Origin: Lanius collurio
Taxonomy: Eukaryota; Chordata; Aves; Passeriformes; Laniidae
NCBI GenBank assembly: GCA_020086605.1
Contig: JACBWW010000004.1
Location: 20,037,624-20,101,623 of the forward strand
Direction: 5' to 3'
Length of the DNA stretch: 64,000 nt
The notes beneath the pieces were generated by a model that saw only the letters and a list, made by a program, of their open reading frames with translations, ran no database searches and was not told the DNA's origin. Positions within the stretch are counted from its first letter, which is position 1, and each line of letters starts with the position of its first letter. Below, in pieces: positions 52,112-64,000 of this stretch. The translations under genes and the position numbers were made by a program.

Positions 52112-52746
52112 TGTCCTAGGTTGCAGTGTATTCTATTACCATCCTCATGAGCTGTTGAAACCAGGTGGGGCAGTGTTTCCTTGCCTCCTCCCTCTGGACT
52201 ATCTTTCTGTTAGCGGCCCATCAATGCCTTGCCTGATGACCAATCATCCCATTGTGAGGTGCTCCACCCAGGAGGAGGAACCAAGCATTCCATCCTGGGT
52301 ATAACCTGAGATTCCAAACACAGACACCCTTTTTCACCGGATTTCCAGAGGACAGGAGCTACACAGCCACCACTGGACCTTCTGAGGAGGAGCAGACCCT
52401 CCTACAGGATCCCTGCGACAGAACCATCGCACCTGCCCTGCTCACCGGGAGCCGCCAGCGCCCCTGCTGGCAGCGACAGGAACTGCACCGGAGGGGAAAG
52501 GGCCCGACAGCCGAGAGAGGCTGCACTGGGTTTGTGGTTCTGTCACTGCCATAGTATCATTGTTTGTTTGCTTTGTTATACATACATATATATATGTAAA
52601 GAACTGTTATTTCTATTCCTCATATCTCTGCCTGAAAGCCCCTTAATTGCAAAATTATAATAATTCAAAGGGAAGGGGGTTGCATTTTCCATTTCAAGGG
52701 AGGCTCCTGCTTTCCTTGACAGATGCCTGTCTTTCAAACCAAGACA
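52112..52746 (+). mobile_element. Solo LTR of an avian ERVL-like endogenous retrovirus, perfect 5-bp duplication
   Basis: The element starts TGTCCTAGGTTGCAG and ends CTTTCAAACCAAGACA, 635 bp. It is flanked by identical ATAGG at 52107-52111 and 52747-52751. A CCAAT box at 52240-52244 lies about 56 bases upstream of a TATAA at 52300-52304, a normal U3 promoter layout. The interior is much richer in GC and CpG (52380-52510) than the surroundings, as expected for a fairly recent insertion. The 3' part with TGCATTTTCCATTTCAAGGG and GGAGGCTCCTGC is a passerine LTR signature as I recall it. A 5-bp duplication fits ERVL-type integration. No internal retroviral genes remain. Confidence 0.9.
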
Positions 52747-52751
52747 ATAGG

Positions 52752-55700
52752 GAAGAGAAAGGAGAGATAACAGTACTCTGAGTAGCAACCAAAATACTGA
52801 GATACTGAAATCATTAAATCAAATCAATGAACTCATGAAATCATGAAAATTCTGGGCTGAAATAGTTTTCAAGAGATCACCTAGCTCAGCAAGATACATT
52901 AAGGAAGAAATCTCTCTGCTGACAATACTAGGCTGTTAATACTATCATTCCAGCCCTGCAACTTCTCAGCAGTGTATCTGGTTCTTCATATTTACTCTTT
53001 TTCTTTTCCCCCTTTAAATCACACACAGTCTGTGCTATCACTCAGCAAAGACCCAGACTAATTCATATCTCTGAACATGTCACTGGCTTCAGACACACTT
53101 TCCTCCTGTACTGCGTTTTGATGGGTTTTGGCAACACCTTTGCTCAAGGAATTTCTTCTTCTTGCAAGTCACTCATGGAAGAGAAAGGTTAAGTGAAAGA
53201 ATAGATGTTTTGCTAAGCCCATTGAAATTACATTTGTTACATCCAAACAGATTTTTTTTCAAGCAGTGCACTGGATTGACGAGAAAGCACCTGCTCTGCA
53301 GCAAACAAGACTGAAAATTAATAGGAGACCAAGGCAAAAGAAAGACTGTGGGTTTTTCTCCCCACCGTCAAATTGTTGGGATTTAGAAGAGCACCCTTTG
53401 TACCCTCCCAGACTAATTACTGCCCTGGGTTTGACTGCTTAGTACATTAGTAGTCCATCATAGAAAAATGCAACCATTGTAATACAAATCTGTACTGGAA
53501 ATAAAAGTGAAAATACAGCATCCAATAACAAAAAATAGCAAAAGTCATCTGTCTGAATACTGGCACCACACAACTTTTTTCAAGTGTTCTTTAGCTGAGC
53601 AGCAGCATGTGCACTGACTGTTAAAATGAAGCAGTTCTAAAAACTAAAAGCATGTGTCTAAGAGCAAAATCATACATATTGTATTTCTTCATTTTTTCCA
53701 ATATGAAATTGCCACATACTGTTGTTCTAAACTATAAATTGCCAATGTAAATCCCATATATGTGGATTTTTTCTATTATAAATTTCCCTACTGCACCCCA
53801 GAGTGGGATTTCAGAGAACACATGACCTTTGCTGCCAGCAGTAAATTGAGGAGTAAATTTCAGATACAGTTGTACATAGGCTGTACCTTTAGTTTGTACA
53901 GGTAAGGCAAAGGAGGGAGTATGTTCCAACTTTGTTATGGTAAGAAAGAATAAAAAAAAGTGAGATCAACACAACATACATAAACACCCCTTTACCACAT
54001 TTTACAGCAATATATTATTCAATATGTGTTGAAAACAGCCCCTTTGACAGCTTTTGTATGTGAGTCTAGAGCCAGGCATGGATGGCTACAACTGTGTCTA
54101 GTTCAGGGTTATCTCCCTTAACAGATCTAGATTTATGAGTAGTATGTTTACTGTGCACAAGCAGTCTAGTACAATGCTGGCACCTCTAGTGTGGATCCAT
54201 ATAAGCGCAGCATGTCACCAGCAGGTTCCTGCACTCCTGCTATAGCCATCAGCCAGGGCAGAGATCTGCTGCCCCTTTGGAGCTGGGCACCGTGCCATTC
54301 CACGCCTGTCACAGCATTCACTAGCAGACCTGTGACAAGTTCAGGCAGCAGCAAAAAGCTCACCATTCTCATTGCCCATATCTCAGGTGGGGGTCGTGTC
54401 TCAGCAAGGCCTGTCTGAAAGGCAAAGCACCATGAGGCACCTGTGGGAAGAGATCTTGGATTTTGCTATGGAGTCAGCAAGAAGCACCCAAACCTGTGGT
54501 TCTACAGGCAAGCACATCCTGCACCAAGTAACTGCTTATAACAATGTCCTAAACCATCATACAGTCACAGAACAGTTCATTTCTCAAAATAAGACTATTT
54601 TGCAGCTGCGATAAATCTGAACAAATAAACATAGCTTTCCTACACAGATCCTATGCAAAGCATTAAAAGAAAAATTATATCTTACACAAAGTCAACAGAA
54701 ATTTTGATTTGTGCCATAGCTCACATCTGTACCTACCAGCATCAGAGGGATATTATCAATAACACAAAGAGTAGCTTTGGTATCACAGCAATACAGAAGT
54801 TCCAAATATAAAATCAGACAGATGGCAGATAGCTCTCCCTCTTTCCTAAACACCAAAAGCCTAATGCTCCAGAACTGGCACATCTACAAATGCCAATTTT
54901 ATACCTCTGCAGTTCTACTTCCATGCAAGCACGACCTTCCAGGAATGCAAAGTTCATCCACAGTATTCTCAGGTATGAGAGAATAGGCCTCCTATTTTGA
55001 GAGTATCTAATATGTACTATAGAGCTAAAATAACATCAATAGGCTTATCTACAGCTTAAAAAAAATAAAAGCTAAATGGCTGGAATTTAATACTAGGCAT
55101 TCAAAACAACTATAGGAGTACTCTTCTCTCTATTCTCTGCAAGTCATACTGGCAACACAGACCAGTAGCCTTTGAGTTTACATTTCTATCTCAAAATTAG
55201 TGTACCATTGCTCTGCCCCAAGAGGTCCTGGTTTCTTATGATTCCAATGATAGACACCCAGACACTCTGATTTATCACTTAAAATACCACTCAGGGGAGC
55301 TAATACCATAAAAAAAGCTGAGGATAGTATAAAGGATTATATATCTCTTCAAATACTGGGAATCCTGAGCTGCACAGCATCAGCCGGGGATCCAATCAGT
55401 GTTCAGCATGCTGCACTGATCTCTACCACATTTGGGGCTTTTAAGCTTTCATGGGATTTCCTTCAAACATTTCTACTCATTTCTACTGTCAAACAAAAAG
55501 AGCATTCACAGGAGAAATTGTTGCCACATTTTCAGGTAAAGACACGGACACCAGGGTGGTGTGATCACTGGTACTGACTGGGAGGCACCTGCACACTCCA
55601 TCCTCACAGCTCACTGGCAGCATTTTTCCTGTGGCCAAGGAGCTCATGCAGCTCTGAAAGCAAAGCTATAAATGCAGTACATAAGCTGCTGAAGAAGTGC

Positions 55701-56913
55701 AGCACAGGCCCACAGCTCCTCAGGCAAACTCCCATCACTTGGTCAAGCATCACCAAAGCCTGTTTACTTTTCTGCTTTATTAAAGAATTCTTCCCAGCAC
55801 TCAACAAAACTCTCAAAGAAAATAATTATGTATTTTACACATTTAAACTTCTTGCACCAACCATAAAAACCAAATTTCTAAATATGCTGATGTGCACAGA
55901 AACCTAAAATATGGCCATAATACTCTTTTTGCAGTTATGTTAGCTTGCTAGCAGTTTAGAAAAGAATTGTTATATTGTTATATATGTAGGAACTTTCAGA
56001 CCACAAGATACCAATAAAATAGCAGGCAGTACTATGAGTATTTAGGATTAAATTTACATTTAATGCATATATCATTATAGAAGTTATGGGAAAAAAATGC
56101 AAAAGGAACAAACCCCTATTTCTGACTTAGGTTTCTTTGCTCACTATTTTAGATAATAAATACACATACCTAGAGTAGTTTTCCAAGCAAATGAGACTGA
56201 TTCAACTACACCTCCTGTTGGTCCATCAGTTCTTTCTCTTTAAAATGTTCTTTATCAGCTTTAATTACATCAGACAAGGCAGCAAGAGGATTCACTCATT
56301 TTTCTACAGTGAGTGAGAACTTGTGGGAGGTAACAGCCGATGTTGTTGTTCCCCTTGGAGGGAGTTAGAGGGGACCTGAGGACTGAGGCTAATGTCATTC
56401 TTGTTCCTCTTCCACCCAGTACGACATCTTCCACTTCTTGCCTTTAAAGCATCAGGAGTGCTTCTGCTGCCCAGTCCTGGCTGGAAGGTTGTAACCTTAA
56501 GGCCAGGGAAGTGGCTTCCCACTCACATTTGAATTGCTCTTCTGAGGAAGGGATGCCAAATCCCAAAAGCTGGTAATGCTGAAAATTCATCCAAATTATT
56601 ATCATCAAATGGGATTGCTAACATTCTGGTTATGTATGTTTCCAAAGTTAAAATTGGAGATAATGAGATTAGCCTGATACTAGGTATCAGGAGATAGCCC
56701 TTGCTGTGAAAGCTTTCTTCATAAAGTAAAATATGAGAGGGGTATGGTCAGTCCTCTGTAACAAAAAACTTTATTGTATTACGAAGTAGAGTAATAAAGC
56801 AACCCACACCCAGAATACTACATAGCAAGAAAAAAAGAATATTCCATACAATTTCAAACAATACTGGGCTATTTATATCCCAGGAAGGGAAAAAACCAAA
56901 CATCGCCACCAGC
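52752..56913. other. Unique non-coding DNA
   Basis: No gene recognised. GC-richer patches at 54170-54480, 55560-55750 and 56310-56530 have short frames on both strands without domains. They may be conserved non-coding sequence. Confidence 0.5.
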
Positions 56914-56934
56914 AAACCAACCAACCAACCAACC
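56914..56934 (+). repeat. (CCAA)n microsatellite
   Basis: Five tandem CCAA units in an A-rich setting. Confidence 0.85.
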
Positions 56935-57147
56935 AGAAACCCACAAAGAATGAGCATTACTTAAAATGAGAAACAATGAGCTTTCTCCAAGCTTGTGTGT
57001 GAAATTTTTATGATAGAGCCCCATTCAGATGAAGCCTGATTAAAAATGTTCATTTGTAGGCAAGTTGGAGTTGGCTGACTACTGCCTAATCATTAGGAAT
57101 ATTTATATACATCCCAAACTATTTAAAATGCAAACACTGGAACAACT

Positions 57148-57215
57148 GAAAAAAAATAAACAAAACAAAACCAAAAAAAAAACAAAAAAACTCCCACAAA
57201 ACAAAGCAAACCAAA
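57148..57215 (+). repeat. A-rich low-complexity tract
   Basis: About 68 bases of A runs broken by single C and AAAAC units. The short lysine-rich plus-strand frame here is an artefact of the tract. Confidence 0.8.
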
Positions 57216-58246
57216 AATGCATTTCATCCCAAAAAGATTTCCTTTGGTTTCTATTTAGAGATATAATGAATACTCCAGTGATACAAGCAGCAAGACCACA
57301 CAATCAGAGAATGAAAGACCTTGAACAAAGATGAGAATTTAGTAACTGTTGTGCAACTAATAATATATTTTAACACATGATCTCACAACTTTTTCCATAG
57401 GTGTTGAGTTCCAGGCTGTTTATCACAAGTGATTTTTGGAGACAGAAATTACACATTCACAGAACAGATTTGTGATTTGATTCTTGCTGTTAAAATGATT
57501 AAAAATTTGAAAAGGTCAGCTATTGTTTACATACCATGCACAAATTTTGCCTTACTGAAGTTATTCTTGTTCTTCAATCCAATAATCATTCCAATAAAAT
57601 AATCCTTGAATGAATAAAACTAGATCTTGCTTCACAATTTTAAATGCAAAATAACTTATTATGTTGGGCTCAAAATACATTCTGTGTAATATAAATGTGT
57701 ATTTTTGTTAGTTCTAGGATTCCCCACAAGCAAATATTCTGATAAATCAACGTCAAACACCTTAAACCTCATGGCTTCTGCCCAAGGAAGTCCTGTTTTA
57801 CAAGTGGAGACAGATGAGTGCAGAGGTTAAGGGCCAAACTCTCAATAGTACCTAGGAACCAAGTAGCAAAGTCCTACCTAATTTTGAGGCAAGAGCAAGC
57901 ACACAGACAGAGTCATCACCTGCAGGTGGCTACGACATCTCTGGTTCAAACACACACCCATTTCTGGACAGGTACTGAACAGATGAGGCTGTGTATCCCA
58001 GACCTGCAGGGAATGTCCTCAGTACCAGACCTCAGGGACTTGCACTTTCACTTGCTGAAGTTGTTGCATATGTTATCATTAATGTTTACTAGAAGCACTT
58101 TAGTATGTGGTTACCATCACTAAGTAGGGCTTTTGCATATTGAGCAATTTTGCCACTAGACAGCACCCAATGCCTTCTGCTGGCTGCCTCAGGCTTCAGA
58201 AAGCCTAGCAACAGAGGTATGAAACATGCCATGTGGGGTTAGGCAT
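57216..58246. other. Unique AT-rich non-coding DNA
   Basis: No gene or repeat recognised. Confidence 0.5.
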
Positions 58247-58282
58247 AAAATAAACAAACCAAAACCCAAACAAACAAACCCC
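58247..58282 (+). repeat. (AAAC)n-type simple repeat
   Basis: About 36 bases of AAAC and AAACC units. Confidence 0.8.
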
Positions 58283-61200
58283 ACACATTTCAGGGATTGA
58301 GCCTGCCCTAAATTTCCAATTTCTAGTGCACCACCAGTATTCAGGCAACTTAGCAGGGCAGCAGCTGCACTGAGAACAGATTGAGCTGTGCAACTGCTTG
58401 AGGCTTGAAAAAGAGGCTGAAAAGAGGCTTGAAAAAGGACCTTCAAATTTGGTTCCCTCAGGTTTGAGGCACGTGCCCTTCCCTACCCCTCACTTTATAA
58501 GATAAGAAAGGTTGGAAATTATTTGGTTGGTTAAAACAAAGTCAAGGATCAAAAGAACATTGAATTGTCTCAATTCAACTTTAGGAAGTTGTAGATGGTT
58601 AAGGAGTCAAGTAATTTGTAGTAACATTAGTAAGCACAAAAACATCAGTGTAGTGTTAGCCACAGAAGATCAGGAATTTGGTATTTTACAGATCCTGAAC
58701 ACACTGTTGGAGCACAGCCCGGTGTTAATTTAAGGCAAGAGGTAAATTGTGACAATTTTTCATTACTGTGAGATAATACAAAATTTCCAGTGATAACACT
58801 TAAGAAACAGTTTATCACTTACAGTAGGCTTTGTAGTTATGAAAGACTCCAAGCAGCTTTGTCTGCTGAAAACCTGAAGAACTGTGCCTTCAGAAGTCTT
58901 AGCAGTGGCAGGTATCCTAAAATACTGTGGATTTAAATGTGCTTAAACACCCCCAACCTAACCTTAACCTTGCTCCCCCCTCCTGCAAAAAAGGGGAGGG
59001 AAGTCAATGCACTTTTCTAGGGTTTGGAGAGATTTTTTTTTTTAAAGATACTTACACTGATAGGGTTTGTTAGCTGGACTAATGCTTCAGATGCTTTAGA
59101 AATCAGTGTAAATATAGCCAAACGTAACAACACACACACCTGAGGATGAGGGAACAGCTTGTTTGAGGAATAAAAGTCAGGCAGATCTCAAATAAATTCC
59201 TACCCCAGAAAATTCTAAGAATTAAGTCTTTTTCTCCCTTTTCTCTATTTCCCTTTTAGTTTTGAGTGAGAAGGGATGTTGGACACAATTTGCAGCTGAG
59301 CTGGCTCTCTATGTCTGTCCAATGTTTCTTCCTGTTTGTTTCCATCCTGAGGTGCAGAGCCCTGGGAATAGGTGTGCTAAATCAAGGCTGCCACGTCCTC
59401 AGCAGGATTGTAAGAAATTATTCATTCCACATAGAAGCCTAGCAAGCAAATGCAGATGTGTCACATTAAGTACTTCCAAGGTCAATATTGTCTGTATAAG
59501 GTAGATTCTGATATTTTAGCCAGGCTTTGGCATAATCACCTGAAGTCATACATTGAACTGAGTGCAGGATTTTATTTTCCTTCTTTTCCTCCACTCTGAC
59601 CAATAAAGGTAAGAATTATATACCATCATTCTCTATTTTTTTTTTCTTTTGGAAGGGTGGTGTTGGTAGCATGAAATACAAAGCTAACCAATTTCCATCA
59701 ACCTCCCAGGGCCACACACAGAGATGTGCTAAATAAGAGATCTTGAGGCAATAAGCCTCCTCGATTTATAAACAGCAGAATGTAGTCACCTTAGGAGTTA
59801 AGCTAACAAAGCGAAGTAACAGTCACTGCTACATTTCTGAGCTTTAAGCGGTGAAATTTTACGGCAGAAGAATGAAAAAGAGAAGTCTGAGAACTCGAGT
59901 TAAACTTTTTTAAGTAAACAGCGTTTCAAGAGAAACCTCAAAGTGCCCTCTTCTGGCACCGGGCAGTAACTGCGGGCTCTGAAGCATCCTAAACCCGCAG
60001 CACCTACGATCTGGCCAAAAGGGAGTTCTTTTGACACACATTTTTGTTAAGAAATTGTCATTATTAGCTATAGAGCAAGGGCATGAAACTGTTCAGATAA
60101 CCTTACAGAATAAGAAACATTGAAGTGATCTGTCAAAAATTATTTAAAAGTGTAATTAAACTGAACACACTGTTTGGCGCTTTTTTTTTTCAAGAAAAGG
60201 AATGCACTTCAGATTCGTTTAATTTATTATTAGTATCACATAGAATTAATGGTATTAATCTGCGACAGCATTGATGTAAATTTTCATTGCATTACTTATT
60301 GTTGATTATTATTGACATTCCTTTTTATAAACTCACCCTAGAAAGCAAAACATTTTTGGTTTTAGTTAACCAAACACAGAAAGTACAGTAAGTGAAAACT
60401 GCTTTAGAAAAATAAACTTGAAGCCTCTATTTTTTCCTGGGTTTGGTGCTGCAGGTTAAAACACTCATTCCATTGTCCCACCTTTCCTAAGTACTTTCAT
60501 CAGTGTAAGAGATGTCATATGTTTCATTTTGTTTAATTACATATTTTGTTTCTATGGCAACTAGACAGAACCTAATCCATTTCTGTTACTTCCTAAGCCT
60601 TTACATAGCAATTTCCTTTCACAGTATAGTAGCAAAAGATAATCCTCCTTTAGAACTCCTAGTAATGTTCTTTCCAAATATCCCTTAATTAGTATGCATT
60701 AGGATTAAAAGCAGTTGTAGCTACAAATAAGAGAAACAGTGGAAAAAAATCTAACAGGATCTGGACAGAAAATTCTAAACTAGCATTAAGTAACTTCAGC
60801 ATAAGTTTACTGCCACCTGCAGGCAGGCTTTACTGCCACGGATCTCCAGAGCATGGGAGCAGGGGGATGAAGGGAAAGCAAATTTCATGTTCCAACTCGC
60901 GCCAACTGATTCAGATTTATTTTACTTATAGGAAAAAGAGAGCCTACTAATCTTGCCCAGTTTAATGAAATGATACAGATTATTTTAATTTCTGTTGCTC
61001 TATTCCAGCTTGCTTCTATTTATGCAGATAGTGGTGATGCCTGAAGACTTTTCATCTGAATTGACACTGTAATAAAGGACACAAATTGTACTGCTGCTAA
61101 CCACCTCTTGAACAGTATGCTTTCTGTATTCTTCTATTTTTCAAAGGGATTACTATGTTCTAAAATTTAAGACAGATTTTTAAAAAAAAAAATCTAGCAA

Positions 61201-62144
61201 GTCAAATCTTACCAAAAATATCATGTCTGTGGTTAAAATTTGGGAATTACTGCCTTACTAAATGGCCTGAGTCCTATACATTCATATTCTTTCATACAGA
61301 AAACCAAACTGAAAGAGCAACATTGACACTTGTAAAGCTTACAAATATCAAAGTTTACCTACAAGGCCTGTTTTTGAACCCATTCCCCTCTGAAACAATA
61401 CTAATTAACAAAACCATACAGTATTTTCTCCTATCAGAAACTGATGTTGTCTTAGTGCCTAGGGTAACTAGGGCTAAATTACTCACCTTACCAATTTTTT
61501 TTAAATGTTAGCGCTTAGCACACACTCCACTCCTTCATTTATTCTATTTACCCAACCAATCTTTATACTGCAGTAGGAGCTTCTTCCTTTCAACATTGCA
61601 TTCAGCACCACAATTAACCCCAGGTCCTCTGCCTGCTAGTGAATCTGTCAGATTGTTTTCAGCCTTCATACCCGTCATGCAACATCTGGGAAAGTCAAAT
61701 TTCTAGAAGTGAGGTCTGTAGGACTGCCAGCACACTGAAACAGGAGTCAGCTCAAAACATCAATTTTCAGCTTTCCAGGCTGGTAGTCCCAGAAAGAAAA
61801 CAGTAATGAGTTTTAAATGGTGAGAGACACATCTGATCTATCAAGACCATTTTCCATACAGAGAAACAAAAGCATACATAATGTGATGCAAGTACATTTA
61901 GGCTGGCAAGAAATATCAGGTTTACTGAATACATGCTGTGTTTTGATTCAATTATACGCTGCAAATTCCATTCCAGACATAATATACTGGCTACCTGGTC
62001 TGAATTGTAGCAGTAACTGTGTCTCTGCCTGATAATAGCATAGCAAAGAACTTTCTTAGGAATGATCATATGCTCTCCATATAGAGCTTCCTTTGCCACA
62101 TGTAAAAGGCTGTTTGGACAGGGCTGTCATCTGTCAATCTGTTT
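58283..62144. other. Unique AT-rich DNA, possibly with conserved non-coding sequence
   Basis: No gene recognised. A small imperfect tandem, GAGGCTTGAAAAA, lies around 58400-58438. The stretch 60195-60350 is rich in ATTA and TTAAT homeodomain words and ATTGTT Sox-like words and is unbroken by low-complexity decay, the look of a conserved non-coding element; only alignment can test this. Confidence 0.4.
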
Positions 62145-62262
62145 TCATAGATTGATAGAAAGGTTTGGGTTAAAAAGGACCTTAAAGATCATCTAAATTC
62201 CATTCCCTCTACCATGGGAAGGATACCTTCCACTAAACCAGGTTGCTCAAAGCCTCATGGAT
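62145..62262 (-). mobile_element. CR1 LINE 3'-end fragment
   Basis: Read on the plus strand it gives the reverse complement of a CR1 tail: CATAGATTGATAGAA (decayed tail repeats), then GGTTTGGGTTAAAAAGGACC, TTAAAGATCATCTAAATTCC, CCATGGGAAGGATACCTTCC and ACCAGGTTGCTCAAAGCC. The match fades after about 62262, so the copy is severely 5'-truncated (about 118 bp). No coding part is present. Confidence 0.9.
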
Positions 62263-62484
62263 TACAGCACTGAAGATTTCAGCTATTTAAATGCAAAGTC
62301 TATTGAACACATAATTTCTTTCTCCTTACCTCTCTCCCTTGTCCTCTAAAAAAAGGACAGAAAAAAGGCTGTTCTTTCCCACAGTAATATTTAAAGAATT
62401 TCTCCAGGAGATGGGGAGCTATATTAGCACATCTCCCTTTTGATAGAAGTCTAAGTCTGTTTTTTTCTTTTCTTTCTACTTATA
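62263..62484. other. Unique DNA after the CR1 tail
   Basis: No feature recognised. The words AAGAATTTCTCC (62395-62406) could be decayed CR1, but the intervening sequence does not align. Confidence 0.4.
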
Positions 62485-62536
62485 AGAAAAAAAAAAAAAA
62501 GAACAAAACCAAACAAAACCTCACACAAAACAAACA
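62485..62536 (+). repeat. A-rich tract
   Basis: A run of 14 A followed by AAAACC and CAAAAC units. Confidence 0.8.
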
Positions 62537-63839
62537 GAACCTATTGTTGGAAGACAGCACAGGTTTTCAAAATGAATGAAAATTTCAGTACTTAATCATC
62601 TCTTACCACTTGATGGGGGTGGTCAACTATTTACGCAGGCCTTGGCTTACAATTATAGAGCAAGATGTTCCTGGACTATAAATAGTCAATTTTTATAGTT
62701 TAAAAACAAACGTACTAGAAAAAAGTGCCAAAATTCAAATGCATTTGGAAAGTTTAAGACCTGCTTATTATGAAATACCTAAGCTAAATTCCACATGATA
62801 CTTACACAGTAAGTTTTGTCAGGTTAAATCAATTGCATTCCAACTAAATATACCAGATACTTCATCGTGGGAAAGATGAGCAGATCAGTTTGCTCTGTGT
62901 GTTTAGCCAAAACCAAACTGCATCTTCTCTGAAACATACCTATTGACAGAGAAGCCTTTTCTACACATGTACAGAAAGTTACTTTTGTCACAAAGTGCCT
63001 CTTGTTCATTTCCTTTTTCATGTATTATAAATTACAGAATTCCTTTCAGCACTTTACAGATCTAAATCCAATTCGTAAAACAATGCTACCAAGGCTAGAA
63101 AAGTTTTAATGTAGTGCCATAAAAGATGAAACAGATGGACAAGAGGCTAACAATGTCTGCACTTCAAAGGACTAAAATCTGTGGAAGACACCACTTACAT
63201 TTTATGTTGGATCAAGCAAAACATTAACTATTCAAATATTAAAAAGATACAAAGCATGTACCAAATATTCACCTAATCATGAAACAACGGACCAGTTATA
63301 AAGAAAGACCAACCTTACAGCTTTCCCATCACATATGCAGAAATGTTTACATATCAAAAAGGAAAACTACAGCTCACTTTCCTGTACTTCTAGTAATGAA
63401 ACAGGTAGGTCCCAGCTGCCTGATCACTAATCCATACTGCTATGATTATTACCTCTCATGTTGATATGAATTATGTTTATCCTGAATTAAGAAACCACAC
63501 TTACTAAGTGTCAGTCCAAACTGCAGGGCTGTACAAAGCAAAGTTCTGCTTCATACAAGATGAGATCAGCAAAAGCTGTAGGAATAATCAACTGCAGCTA
63601 GAGAGATGCAAAATACAGAAGAGGAAAAAGGAAAGGGGTGAATCACAAAAACAGTTTAGAGTGCCCAGCACTCTAATCAAAATCAAAAGAAAAAAGTGAA
63701 GGTCAAAAGTTTTTAAAAAGCTTTAGGCCTTCTGATTATTTAAAAATATTTCCCTGTGCCATTTGGTAGATCAACAATTCCACAAGATTAGAAAATCAAA
63801 AAGCAAAACAACATGAAAGATGTTCACTATCACAGATCA
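62537..63839. other. Unique AT-rich non-coding DNA
   Basis: No gene recognised up to the candidate polyadenylation signal at 63840. Confidence 0.5.
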
Positions 63840-64000
63840 TTTATTTATACACTAAGTTAAAAAAATGCAAATAATTACAAAATGTTTATCAAACAACTGT
63901 ATACATACAGTTCATATTGTTAAAAGCCAACATGTCAATCAATACTTTATGTACATTTGATTTATAATGTCATACAATTGTAGAAAAGCATCATTCAGCA
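63840..64000 (-). other. Candidate distal 3' UTR and polyadenylation site of a minus-strand gene off the right edge
   Basis: On the minus strand, AATAAA lies at 63845-63840, with a possible CA cleavage site about 15-25 bases further on, around 63815-63825. Upstream in the same strand, 63955-63948 reads TGTACATA, a match to the Pumilio element UGUANAUA. The AT-rich, uninterrupted text with a small hairpin (AACTGTAT-AC-ATACAGTT, 63896-63913) looks like a vertebrate 3' UTR. AATAAA words are common in AT-rich DNA, so this is tentative. No coding sequence of that gene is in the window. Confidence 0.25.

Noticed and set aside
58955..58975. Telomere-like CCTAACCTTAACC
   Set aside because: Only two degenerate units; no tandem array.
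1..64000. CRISPR array, operon or other bacterial features
   Set aside because: Composition, CR1 LINEs and LTRs show vertebrate nuclear DNA; no regularly spaced repeats or gene-dense organisation exist.

Overview
The window reads as non-coding nuclear DNA from a bird, most likely a passerine or another neoavian. It is AT-rich and poor in CpG. It carries CR1 LINE fragments of the avian type and solo LTRs whose ends and internal layout match common avian ERVL-like LTRs (TG...CA termini, about 600-690 bp, 5-bp target-site duplications). These family assignments rest on recalled consensus features, not on a database search. I see no protein-coding exon, tRNA, rRNA or snRNA that I can defend. The longest open frame (194 codons, minus strand, 37118-37702) has no recognisable domain. 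This is what an intergenic desert or a very long intron looks like.

Layout. 1-13.3 kb: unique AT-rich DNA with small simple repeats and one strong 74-nt hairpin (6252-6325). 13336-13930: minus-strand solo LTR. 14955-15956: 5'-truncated CR1 on the minus strand. 16-21.5 kb: unique DNA with a 20-bp perfect palindrome. 21505-22194: plus-strand solo LTR with an expanded CTT/ATT/GTT microsatellite inside it. 23651-23910 and 27161-27424: two copies, in opposite orientation, of an unidentified ~260-bp sequence about 90% identical by eye; this is the most unusual structure in the window. 31.7-33.1 kb: a probable further LTR followed by a second CR1 fragment (minus strand) that lacks its 3' end. 33-52 kb: unique DNA with a GC-richer island (46640-47200) and a three-stem structure (41912-41954). 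52112-52746: plus-strand solo LTR with a perfect ATAGG duplication. 53-62 kb: unique DNA and A-rich tracts. 62145-62262: the 3' tail of another CR1, minus strand. 63840-64000: sequence resembling the distal 3' UTR of a minus-strand gene lying beyond the right edge (AATAAA on the minus strand plus a Pumilio-type octamer).

No set of genes works together here. What the sequence records is retroelement insertion and decay: three CR1 fragments, all on the minus strand, and three confident solo LTRs plus one probable one. The two inverted copies fit no family I recognise.
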